Of a DNA stretch of 64,000 bases, positions 56,948 to 64,000 are shown in pieces. The notes under the pieces are model-generated. The model made no database searches. It was not told the origin of the DNA and worked only from the letters and a program-made list of their open reading frames with translations. The stretch is from Streptomyces peucetius (GTDB taxonomy: Bacteria > Actinomycetota > Actinomycetes > Streptomycetales > Streptomycetaceae). The stretch's first letter is position 1. Each line of letters starts with the position of its first letter. The DNA lies in assembly GCF_025854275.1 (NCBI RefSeq), contig NZ_CP107567.1:5270001-5334000 (forward strand), read 5' to 3'. The position numbers and the translations under genes were made by a program.

Positions 56948-59900
56948 TCAGGCGTCGAAGACCTCGTTGACCAGCTGCTGCTGCTCCGCCTGGTGGCGCT
57001 TCGCGGAGCCCACCGCCGGGGACGAGCTGTGCGGACGCGAGATGCGCCGCAGGCGCTCGCCGTGCGGGATGTCCGCGCCGACGGCCAGGTCCAGGTGGTC
57101 GATCAGGTTGAGCGCGATGAACGGCCAGGCACCCTGGTTCGCCGGCTCCTCCTGCGTCCACAGGTACTTCTCGGCGCTCGGGTACTTGGCGATCTCGGCC
57201 TGGAGCTCCGCACCCGGCAGCGGGTACAGGCGCTCGAGGCGGATGATCGCGGTGTCCGTGACGCCCCGCTTCTGACGCTCGGCCTCCAGGTCGTAGTAGA
57301 CCTTGCCGGCGCAGAAGACGACCTTGCGGACCGCGGCCGGGTCGACCGACTCGTCGCCGATCACCGGGCGGAAGCCGCCGGTGGTGAACTCCTCCGCCTT
57401 GGACGCCGCGGCCTTCAGACGCAGCATCGACTTCGGGGTGAAGACGATCAGCGGCTTGTGGTGCGGGTTGTGGACCTGCCAGCGCAGCAGGTGGAAGTAG
57501 TTCGACGGCAGGGTCGGCATCGCGACCGTCATGTTGTCCTGCGCGCACATCTGGAGGAAGCGCTCGGGACGCGCGGACGAGTGGTCCGGGCCCTGGCCCT
57601 CGTAGCCGTGCGGCAGGAGCAGCGTGACGCCGGAGTGCTGGCCCCACTTCTGCTCGGCGGAGGAGATGAACTCGTCGACGACGGTCTGCGCGCCGTTGAC
57701 GAAGTCACCGAACTGGGCCTCCCACATGACCAGCGCGTTCGGGCGGGCCAGCGAGTAGCCGTACTCGAAGCCCATCGCCGCGTACTCGCTGAGCAGCGAG
57801 TCGTAGACGTTGTAGCGGGCCTGGTCCTCGGACAGGTAGAGCAGCGGGGTGTAGTCCTCGTTGGTCTCCTGATCCACCAGCACTGCGTGGCGCTGGCCGA
57901 ACGTGCCCCGGCGGGTGTCCTGGCCCGAGAGACGGACCGGGGTGCCCTCCATCAGCAGGGAGCCGATGGCGAGGGTCTCGCCCATGCCCCAGTCGATGGT
58001 GCCGTCCTCCACCGAGGCCGCGCGGCGCTGCATCTGCGGCATCAGACGCGGGTGCACGGTGATGTGGTCGGGGATGTTGACCTGGGACTCGGCGATCCGC
58101 TTGACGACCTCCTGGGAGACCGCCGTGTTCACCGAGACCGGGAACTCGGGCTCGGCGTCCGGGACATGGGCCGGGGCCGGGTGGCTGGTGGCCTCGCGGA
58201 CCTCCGCGAACACCTTCTCCAGCTGGCCCTGGAAGTCCTGGAGCGCCTGCTCGGCCTCTTCCAGCGTGATGTCGCCGCGACCGATGAGCGACTCGGTGTA
58301 GAGCTTGCGCACCGAGCGCTTCTTGTCGATCAGGCTCACCATCTGCGGGTTGGTGAACTGCGGGTTGTCGCCCTCGTTGTGACCGCGGCGACGGTAGCAG
58401 ATGAGGTCGATCACGACGTCCTTGTTGAACGTCTGGCGGAACTCGAAGGCGAGCCGCGCCACGCGGACGCACGCCTCCGGGTCGTCGCCGTTCACATGGA
58501 AGATCGGCGCCTCGATCATGCGGGCCACGTCGGTCGCGTACATCGAGGAACGCGAGGACTCCGGCGCCGCCGTGAAGCCGACCTGGTTGTTGATGACGAC
58601 GTGGACCGTGCCGCCGGTGCGGTAGCCGCGCAGCTGCGACATGTTCAGCGTCTCGGCGACGACACCCTGGCCGGCGAAGGCCGCGTCACCGTGCAGGGCG
58701 ATCGGCAGGACCGTGAAGTCCGTGCCGCCCTTGTTGATGACGTCCTGCTTGGCGCGGGCGACACCCTCGAGGACCGGGTCGACGGCCTCCAGGTGGGAGG
58801 GGTTGGCGACCAGGGAGACCTTGATCTGCTCGCCGTCGAGGCCGGTGAAGGTGCCCTCGGCGCCCAGGTGGTACTTCACGTCGCCGGAGCCGTGCATCGA
58901 CTTCGGGTCGAGGTTGCCCTCGAACTCGCGGAAGATCTGGGCGTACGACTTGCCGACGATGTTCGCCAGGACGTTGAGCCGGCCGCGGTGGGCCATGCCG
59001 ATGACGACCTCGTCGAGGCGCGACTCGGCGGCCGAGTCGATGACCGCGTCGAGCAGCGGGATGACGGACTCGCCGCCCTCCAGCGAGAAGCGCTTCTGGC
59101 CGACGTACTTGGTCTGCAGGAAGGTCTCGAACGCCTCCGCCGCGTTCAGCCGGCGCAGGATGCGCAGCTGCTCCTCGCGCTCCGGCTTGGTGGCGGCGCG
59201 CTCGACCCGGTCCTGGAGCCACTTGCGCTGCTTCGGGTCCTGGATGTGCATGAACTCGATGCCGGTGGTGCGGCAGTACGACTCACGCAGCACGCCCAGG
59301 ATGTCGCGCAGCTTCATCATCGACTTGCCGGCGAAACCGCCGACGGCGAACTCGCGCTCCAGGTCCCAGAGCGTGAGGCCGTGCTCGGTGATGTCCAGGT
59401 CGGGGTGCTTGCGCTGGCGGTACTCCAGCGGGTCGGTGTCGGCCATCACGTGCCCGCGGACCCGGTAGGAGTGGATCAGCTCGAAGACCCGCGCGGCCTT
59501 GGTGACGTCGTCGTCGTGGGAGGCGTCGATGTCCTTGAGCCAGCGGACCGGCTCGTAGGGGATGCGCAGCGCCTCGAAGATCTCGTCGTAGAAGTTCTCC
59601 TCGCCGAGGAGGAAGTTCGCGACGATCCGCAGGAACTCGCCCGACGCGGCGCCCTGGATGACCCGGTGGTCGTACGTCGAGGTGAGGGTCATCACCTTGG
59701 AGATGCCCAGCTTGTTCAGGGTGTCCTGCGAGGTGCCCTGGAACTCGGCCGGGTAGTCCATGGAGCCGACGCCCATGATGACCGACTGCCCGGGCATCAG
59801 ACGCGGCACGGAGTGGACGGTGCCGAGGCCGCCGGGGTTGGTCAGCGAGACGGTGACGCCGGTGAAGTCGTCCATCGTCAGCTTGTTGTTGCGGGCGCGG

Positions 59901-60733
59901 CGGACGATGTCCTCGTAGGCCTGCCAGAACTCGAAGAAGTTCAGCGTCTCGGCCTTCTTGATGCCCGCGACGACCAGCTGGCGGTCGCCGTTGGGCTTCA
60001 CCAGGTCGATGGCCAGGCCGAAGTTCACGTGGTCGGGCTTGACCAGGGTCGGCTTGCCGTCCTTCTCCGCGAAGGACCAGTTCATCGACGGCATGGCCTT
60101 GATGGCCTGCACCATCGCGTACCCGATGAGGTGGGTGAAGGAGATCTTCCCGCCACGGGCGCGCTTGAGGTGGTTGTTGATGACGATGCGGTTGTCGAAG
60201 AGCAGCTTCACCGGGACGGCGCGCACGGACGTGGCCGTGGGCAGCTCCAGGGAGGCGTTCATGTTCTTCGCGACCGCGGCGGCCGGGCCGCGCAGCGTCA
60301 CGAACTCGGGGCCGTCGGCCGGCTGCGCATCGGCCTTGGCGGCCGGGGCCGGCGCGGCGGCGGGCTTGGCCGGGGCGGGCTGCGCCGGGGCCGCCTTGGC
60401 GGGTGCCGGAGCCGGGGCCTCGGCGGCCGGGGCCGGGGCGGCGGGGGCGGCAGGCTGCGCCGGTGCGGCGGCCGGGGCGGGAGCCGGAGCGGCCCCGTCG
60501 CCCTGAGTCTGCTTCGCTCCCGCGGCGGGGGCGTCCGCGGTGGCGGCCGCGCCCGGCTTGTAGTCGGCGAAGAAGTCCCACCAGGCACGGTCGACCGAAT
60601 TCGGATCCTGGAGGTACTGCTGGTAGATCTCGTCGACGAGCCACTCATTGGCGCCGAACGCGGTGGCAGGGTTCTGACCCTGACCGGTTTGGTCGGTCGA
60701 GAGACTCGAGTTACTGGGGGACTGAGACGACAC
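56948..60733 (-). CDS. kgd: Multifunctional 2-oxoglutarate dehydrogenase/decarboxylase with fused E2 domain
   Basis: A 1261-aa fusion typical of actinobacteria. The N-terminus ([30 protein letters not shown]) binds partner subunits. An Ala/Pro-rich linker of about 90 residues follows. Next is an E2-type succinyltransferase domain ([17 protein letters not shown] to [21 protein letters not shown], with the catalytic His of DHRVIQGA). The ThDP-dependent E1 part is from [15 protein letters not shown]; it includes [24 protein letters not shown] and [12 protein letters not shown]. It feeds the TCA cycle; in relatives it is inhibited by the FHA protein OdhI/GarA. GTG start at 60733 ([10 protein letters not shown]). 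Confidence 0.95.
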   Translation of the reverse strand: MSSQSPSNSSLSTDQTGQGQNPATAFGANEWLVDEIYQQYLQDPNSVDRAWWDFFADYKPGAAATADAPAAGAKQTQGDGAAPAPAPAAAPAQPAAPAAPAPAAEAPAPAPAKAAPAQPAPAKPAAAPAPAAKADAQPADGPEFVTLRGPAAAVAKNMNASLELPTATSVRAVPVKLLFDNRIVINNHLKRARGGKISFTHLIGYAMVQAIKAMPSMNWSFAEKDGKPTLVKPDHVNFGLAIDLVKPNGDRQLVVAGIKKAETLNFFEFWQAYEDIVRRARNNKLTMDDFTGVTVSLTNPGGLGTVHSVPRLMPGQSVIMGVGSMDYPAEFQGTSQDTLNKLGISKVMTLTSTYDHRVIQGAASGEFLRIVANFLLGEENFYDEIFEALRIPYEPVRWLKDIDASHDDDVTKAARVFELIHSYRVRGHVMADTDPLEYRQRKHPDLDITEHGLTLWDLEREFAVGGFAGKSMMKLRDILGVLRESYCRTTGIEFMHIQDPKQRKWLQDRVERAATKPEREEQLRILRRLNAAEAFETFLQTKYVGQKRFSLEGGESVIPLLDAVIDSAAESRLDEVVIGMAHRGRLNVLANIVGKSYAQIFREFEGNLDPKSMHGSGDVKYHLGAEGTFTGLDGEQIKVSLVANPSHLEAVDPVLEGVARAKQDVINKGGTDFTVLPIALHGDAAFAGQGVVAETLNMSQLRGYRTGGTVHVVINNQVGFTAAPESSRSSMYATDVARMIEAPIFHVNGDDPEACVRVARLAFEFRQTFNKDVVIDLICYRRRGHNEGDNPQFTNPQMVSLIDKKRSVRKLYTESLIGRGDITLEEAEQALQDFQGQLEKVFAEVREATSHPAPAHVPDAEPEFPVSVNTAVSQEVVKRIAESQVNIPDHITVHPRLMPQMQRRAASVEDGTIDWGMGETLAIGSLLMEGTPVRLSGQDTRRGTFGQRHAVLVDQETNEDYTPLLYLSEDQARYNVYDSLLSEYAAMGFEYGYSLARPNALVMWEAQFGDFVNGAQTVVDEFISSAEQKWGQHSGVTLLLPHGYEGQGPDHSSARPERFLQMCAQDNMTVAMPTLPSNYFHLLRWQVHNPHHKPLIVFTPKSMLRLKAAASKAEEFTTGGFRPVIGDESVDPAAVRKVVFCAGKVYYDLEAERQKRGVTDTAIIRLERLYPLPGAELQAEIAKYPSAEKYLWTQEEPANQGAWPFIALNLIDHLDLAVGADIPHGERLRRISRPHSSSPAVGSAKRHQAEQQQLVNEVFDA

Positions 60734-61056
60734 GGCGAGAACCGCCCTCTTCCGCTTCACAAGGTGATGGACAGCGGAAATAAAGGCTACGCCTCCCTGG
60801 CCGGGAGGTGCAGGCCGGGCCGGTCAACGTCGCGCAAGTCACACCGAACAGCGCGTTTCGGTGCTGGGAATGGCGGGAAACAAGCATGGTTCGGTCGCGC
60901 CGGGGTACGCCTGGCGGCGGGCACAGGCCCTCGGCCCGCGTCCCTGACGGAACTCCGCAGCGGTTTGACCGGCAGTTTTCCGTGGCTCGGCAGGTCGGCT
61001 TCCCGGTGTCTCGACCACTTACACGGAGAATCTGCGTTTCCGGTTCGAACCCTACG
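60734..61056. other. Gene-free region upstream of kgd
   Basis: 323 nt holding the kgd promoter (minus) and the 3' flank of the sensor kinase gene. The segment CGGTTCGAACCC at 61041 looks like a tRNA T-loop, but no tRNA can be folded around it. I see no clear terminator or operator. Confidence 0.35.
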
Positions 61057-62163
61057 TCAAGCGCGTGCCGACCTGGCCCCCGGAAGAGTGACCCGGATGC
61101 GGCAGCCTTGTGCGGATTCGGCCACTCCGATGCGCCCGCCGTGCAGATCGACCGCCCAGCGCGCGATCGCCAGCCCCAGTCCCGTGCCACCGTCGCTGCC
61201 CGGCCCGTGCGGGGACGGGACGCCGCCCCGGTTGAACCGCTCGAAGACCCGGTGCCGCTCCTGCTCGGGGATGCCCGGCCCTTCGTCCAGCACCTCCAGG
61301 TCGAGCGACTCCGGGTACGGCCCGCGCCTGGCCCGTACGGTCACCCGGCCGTGCGGCGGGGAGTGCTTCACCGCGTTGTCGATCAGATTCGCCACCACCT
61401 GGTGCAGCCGTTCGGCGTCCGCGTGCGCCGTCAGCTCCGGCGGCGACACGTCCAGGTGCAGATGGACGTCGGTACGGGTGTGATGACCGGACCCGGACGC
61501 CAGGCCGCGCCGGGAGGACACCAGGCCGGCCTCCTTCAGCACCCCGGACAGATAGGGCCACACCTCGAAGCGCGAGGCCCGCAGCGGCAGCACGCCGTTG
61601 TCGAGGCGGGACAGGTCGAGCAGCGTCTCGACCAGCCGCCCCAGGCGCTCGGTCTGCTTCAGCGCCGTGCGCATCGTCTCCGGATCGGCGGCGGACACCC
61701 CGTCGACGACGTTCTCCAGCACGGCGCGCAGCGCGGCGATCGGGGTGCGCAGCTCGTGCGAGACGTTGGCGACCAGCTCCTTGCGGTGCCGGTCGACGGC
61801 CTCCAGGTCGTCCGCCATGCGGTTGATCGTGGAGGCCAGGTCCCCGAGTTCGTCGCGGCGGTCGGCGCCGCGCACCCGGCGGGTGTAGTCGCCGTGGGAG
61901 ATGCCCTTGGCGACGGTGTTCATCTCGTCCAGCGGCGCCGTCAGGCCGTGCGCCACGAACTGGGTGATCAGCAGGGTCGCGATGATCGTGAAGACCGTGA
62001 TGAAACGCACCTCGGTCTTGCTGTGGAACGCCATCAGCATCAGACCGGTGGTGATGAGGACCGAGACCACGACGAGCGTGCTGAGCTTGGTCTTGATCGA
62101 TATCGTGATGGACGCGGTACTCAGCCGCTTCCCCGGCCTGCCGCCCTGCCGCCGCCGTCTCAT
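61057..62163 (-). CDS. Membrane sensor histidine kinase
   Basis: A 368-aa kinase with two membrane segments at about 25-45 (LSTLVVVSVLITTGLMLMAF) and 55-75 (FITVFTIIATLLITQFVAHGL) and almost no extracellular loop, so it probably senses the membrane itself or a partner. A HAMP linker (APLDEMNTVAKGISHGDYTRRVRG) precedes the HisKA helix with His in ELVANVSHELRTPIAALRAVLE. The HATPase has N-box NLIDNAVKHS, DEGPGIPE and GGTGLGLAIARW. ATG overlaps the response-regulator stop codon (ATGA). A basic N-terminus MRRRRQGGRPGKR precedes the first segment. Confidence 0.92.
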   Translation of the reverse strand: MRRRRQGGRPGKRLSTASITISIKTKLSTLVVVSVLITTGLMLMAFHSKTEVRFITVFTIIATLLITQFVAHGLTAPLDEMNTVAKGISHGDYTRRVRGADRRDELGDLASTINRMADDLEAVDRHRKELVANVSHELRTPIAALRAVLENVVDGVSAADPETMRTALKQTERLGRLVETLLDLSRLDNGVLPLRASRFEVWPYLSGVLKEAGLVSSRRGLASGSGHHTRTDVHLHLDVSPPELTAHADAERLHQVVANLIDNAVKHSPPHGRVTVRARRGPYPESLDLEVLDEGPGIPEQERHRVFERFNRGGVPSPHGPGSDGGTGLGLAIARWAVDLHGGRIGVAESAQGCRIRVTLPGARSARA

Positions 62164-62897
62164 GGCGCCGGCGTCTCCAAGGCGTATCCGACACCGTGGA
62201 CGGTACGGATCCGCTCGGCGCCGATCTTGCGGCGCAGAGCCTTGATGTGACTGTCCACCGTGCGCGTGCCGGAGGCGTCCGCCCAGTCCCACACCTCCGC
62301 GAGCAGCTGCTCGCGCGAGAGGACGGCGCGCGGCGTGTTCGCCAGGCACACCAGCAGGTCGAACTCCGTCGGTGTCAGGTGCACGTCCTCGGCCCGGACC
62401 CGTACGCGGCGCTGCGCGTGGTCGATCTCCAGTTCGCCGAGACGGAGGATGCCGCTACGGGGAGTCACCGCGGCGAGCGCCGCCCGCTCCACACGGCGCA
62501 GCAGGACATGCACCCTGGCCGCGAGCTCCCGCATCGAGAACGGCTTGGTCATGTAGTCGTCAGCGCCGACGCCGAGCCCGACGAGCATGTCCGTCTCGTC
62601 GTCCCGCGCCGTCAGCATCAGCACCGGGACGGGGCGCTGTGCCTGGACCCGGCGGCATACCTCGAGACCGTCGAAGCCGGGCAGCATGACGTCGAGGACC
62701 ATCAGGTCCGGCTGCCAGGCGTCCGCCGCGTCGACGGCGGCCGGGCCGTCGAGTGCGGTCTGCACCAGAAAGCCCTCGGCCCGCAGCCGTGCCGCGATGG
62801 CATCGACGATCGTGGCGTCGTCCTCGACCACCAGCACCCGGCGCTGGGCCCCGGGAGTGGCCGCGACGCCGCCTTGCGTGGTGTGTGTCTGCTCCAT
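62160..62897 (-). CDS. OmpR/PhoB-family response regulator
   Basis: A 245-aa regulator. The receiver domain has the acidic pair VVEDDATIVD, phospho-acceptor Asp in LMVLDVMLPGFDG, Thr in LMLTARDD and Lys in YMTKPFSM. The winged-helix DNA-binding domain spans about 150-245 (LTPTEFDLLVCLANTPRAVLSREQLLAEVWDW, RTVDSHIKALRRKIG). Its partner is the overlapping kinase. Target genes are unknown. I start at MEQTHTTQGG (62897), after GGGCGGGG; an ATG at 62933 is a second option. Confidence 0.92.
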   Translation of the reverse strand: MEQTHTTQGGVAATPGAQRRVLVVEDDATIVDAIAARLRAEGFLVQTALDGPAAVDAADAWQPDLMVLDVMLPGFDGLEVCRRVQAQRPVPVLMLTARDDETDMLVGLGVGADDYMTKPFSMRELAARVHVLLRRVERAALAAVTPRSGILRLGELEIDHAQRRVRVRAEDVHLTPTEFDLLVCLANTPRAVLSREQLLAEVWDWADASGTRTVDSHIKALRRKIGAERIRTVHGVGYALETPAP

Positions 62898-63000
62898 CGC
62901 CCCGCCCTTGTACGCGTTCTCTGCGAGCTGCATGTGGTTCTGCTTCGAAGGTGGATCCGGTGTGTAGTCCAGCAGCGTAAAGGCAGCGGCTGTGTCCCGG

Positions 63001-63696
63001 CTACGCAGGGCGAACAGCGAGGTGGACGACGTCCGGTACGCCCCGGGCAAGGTGGATCTCTTCGGTTCTTACCCCGGTGAATCCGGCATTCCGCAACGCC
63101 TCTTCGAATTCCGGGGACGGCTTCGCGGACCATACGGCGAGCACTCCGCCCGGTTCCAACGCGGCTGCGCACGCGGCGAGTCCGGCCGGGGAGTAGAGCG
63201 CCCCGTTGTCCTCCGTGACGGTCCAGTCGGGCCCGTTGTCGATGTCCAGGCACAGCGCGTCGTAACGGTCCGCAGTCGAATGGAGATGACTCACCAGGTC
63301 CGTGTGGAGGATCACGCACCGGGGATCTCCGAGCGCCCGCCCGGAGATCGCGGCGAGCGGCCCGTCGTGGTGCCAGTCGATGATCGCCTGCTCGCGCTCC
63401 ACCACGGCGATCCGCCGCCACGACGGCATGGCCGCGGCATGGGCGAGCGAGAAGCCGACCCCCAGACCGCCGATGAGGACCCGCGGGGCGGCGTTCCCCG
63501 TGCCGATCGCCCGGTATGCGGCGTCGACGAGAAGCCGCTCGGACCGCCCGTCGGAGGTGTCCATCAGGAAGCACCCGTTGGCGATGATCTCGTACACCTT
63601 CTCCGCGCCGTCGCCACGGCTGCGTAGCACCACCTCCCCGAAAGGCCCCTCGCGCCGGTCCAGCGTGACGGGAGCGTCGGTGGCGGGGAACGGCAT
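63001..63696 (-). CDS. Spermidine-synthase-like methyltransferase-fold protein
   Basis: A 231-aa protein of the spermine/spermidine synthase superfamily. VLIGGLGVGFSLAHAA is the glycine-rich nucleotide loop, IAVVEREQAIIDWHH the acidic strand, YDALCLDIDNGPDW the catalytic-loop region, and LEPGGVLAVWSAKPSPEFEEAL the late strand and helix. The N-terminal tetramer domain of true spermidine synthases is absent, so the substrate is uncertain. GGAGG precedes the ATG at 63696. It lies 103 nt from the response-regulator start and may be transcribed with it. Confidence 0.83.
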   Translation of the reverse strand: MPFPATDAPVTLDRREGPFGEVVLRSRGDGAEKVYEIIANGCFLMDTSDGRSERLLVDAAYRAIGTGNAAPRVLIGGLGVGFSLAHAAAMPSWRRIAVVEREQAIIDWHHDGPLAAISGRALGDPRCVILHTDLVSHLHSTADRYDALCLDIDNGPDWTVTEDNGALYSPAGLAACAAALEPGGVLAVWSAKPSPEFEEALRNAGFTGVRTEEIHLARGVPDVVHLAVRPA

Positions 63697-63819
63697 GGCT
63701 ATCGGCCTCCGGGGGCGGCTGTTGGACACGACACGGACCGGAGCCATCTTGGCCGGGTCCCGGTGCAGGAACAAACCGCCGGCCCGGCCGCCCACTCGTA
63801 CGGCGGGGCCCGGCCGTGG

Positions 63820-64000
63820 TCAGACGGGCCCCCGGCCGCATCCGAGCCGGGCGTGCAGGGCGACACCGAGTGCGAAGAGCGCGACCGCCGCCGCCCACGC
63901 CCAGGGCCGGTCGCCCGGCTGCATCGGCCACGCCCAGACCTGGGCGGCGCCACTGTGCGTCCTGGGCGCGCCCAGATAGACGGCACTGAGGTAGGCGAAC
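63820..64000 (-). CDS. C-terminal end of a membrane protein gene (partial)
   Basis: The frame FAYLSAVYLGAPRTHSGAAQ, then VWAWPMQPGDRPWAWAAAVALFALGVALHARLGCGRGPV and TGA, enters from the right edge of the window. It shows one hydrophobic segment (WAAAVALFALGVALH) and a short loop, suggesting the last helix of an integral membrane protein. Codon use fits the neighbours. The family cannot be told from 60 residues. It is 123 nt upstream of the spermidine-synthase-like gene, on the same strand. Confidence 0.6.
   Translation of the reverse strand, partial: FAYLSAVYLGAPRTHSGAAQVWAWPMQPGDRPWAWAAAVALFALGVALHARLGCGRGPV

Noticed and set aside
61035..61060. CGGTTCGAACCC looks like a tRNA T-loop upstream of kgd
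   Set aside because: No acceptor, D or anticodon arms can be built around it and no CCA or discriminator fits. Chance match.

Overview
The window is chromosomal DNA from a Streptomyces. It has very high GC, GTG and TTG starts, tightly overlapping operons, and a set of lineage-typical genes: SigR/RsrA, DasR-DasABC, WblE, SigH with its anti-sigma factor, nickel superoxide dismutase, the fused 2-oxoglutarate dehydrogenase protein, and an EshA-type encapsulin. From memory, the gene order follows the conserved core around sigR, das and sodN of S. coelicolor. I see no tRNA, rRNA, insertion sequence, prophage or CRISPR array. This is core chromosome with a few local losses (nrdS is not next to nrdAB; a decayed gene lies after the das operon).

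Layout. 1-2.6 kb: rsgA (cut by the window edge), aroA and an M50-like membrane protease. 2.6-5.3 kb: an SRAP (abasic-site DNA crosslink) protein, a small hydrolase and the thiol-stress pair sigR-rsrA, whose autoregulated promoter overlaps the hydrolase stop codon. 5.5-9.3 kb: an HD-GYP protein, a degenerate HD partner and a TPR protein. 9.4-14.7 kb: peptide deformylase, a secreted M15 peptidase, and class Ia ribonucleotide reductase nrdAB behind a cobalamin riboswitch. 14.7-17.2 kb: a GNAT enzyme and a DUF3311/monocarboxylate symporter pair. 17.4-23.4 kb: the chitooligosaccharide system dasR / dasABC-dasD with DasR boxes, followed by a decayed gene and a solitary DasR box. 24.1-30.1 kb: a PdtaS-like kinase, wblE, a lipid kinase, and the osmotic-stress/development sigma factor sigH with its anti-sigma partner behind a BldD-like box. 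30.2-35.4 kb: a CPA1 antiporter, a PLP desulfhydrase/deaminase-like enzyme, and a family 2B encapsulin shell gene followed by a polyprenyl diphosphate synthase.

35.6-41.6 kb: small conserved genes, the secreted metalloprotease snpA with its LysR regulator, a membrane glycosyltransferase with a possible AUC start, and divergent sodN/sodX. 41.6-47.6 kb: a CGNR protein, a methyltransferase, a polar amino acid ABC transporter and malic enzyme. 48.2-56.6 kb: PhoD with a partner, an oxidoreductase, a secreted GH5 enzyme, a tiny HTH plus Clp-N pair under a double operator, and a DUF4097-PadR pair. 56.7-64 kb: a small DUF6104 protein, kgd, a two-component system, a spermidine-synthase-like protein and the end of a membrane protein gene.

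Themes. Stress and redox control dominate (SigR/RsrA, SigH, NiSOD, WblE), together with chitin/GlcNAc sensing (Das), deoxynucleotide supply controlled by vitamin B12, and central carbon enzymes (malic enzyme, KGD). At least eleven genes have a TANNNT -10 hexamer only 6-7 nt before the start codon, so leaderless mRNAs look frequent. The most unusual module is the encapsulin/polyprenyl-synthase pair. The most striking new regulatory site is the pair of identical inverted repeats covering the promoter of the HTH/Clp-N operon.
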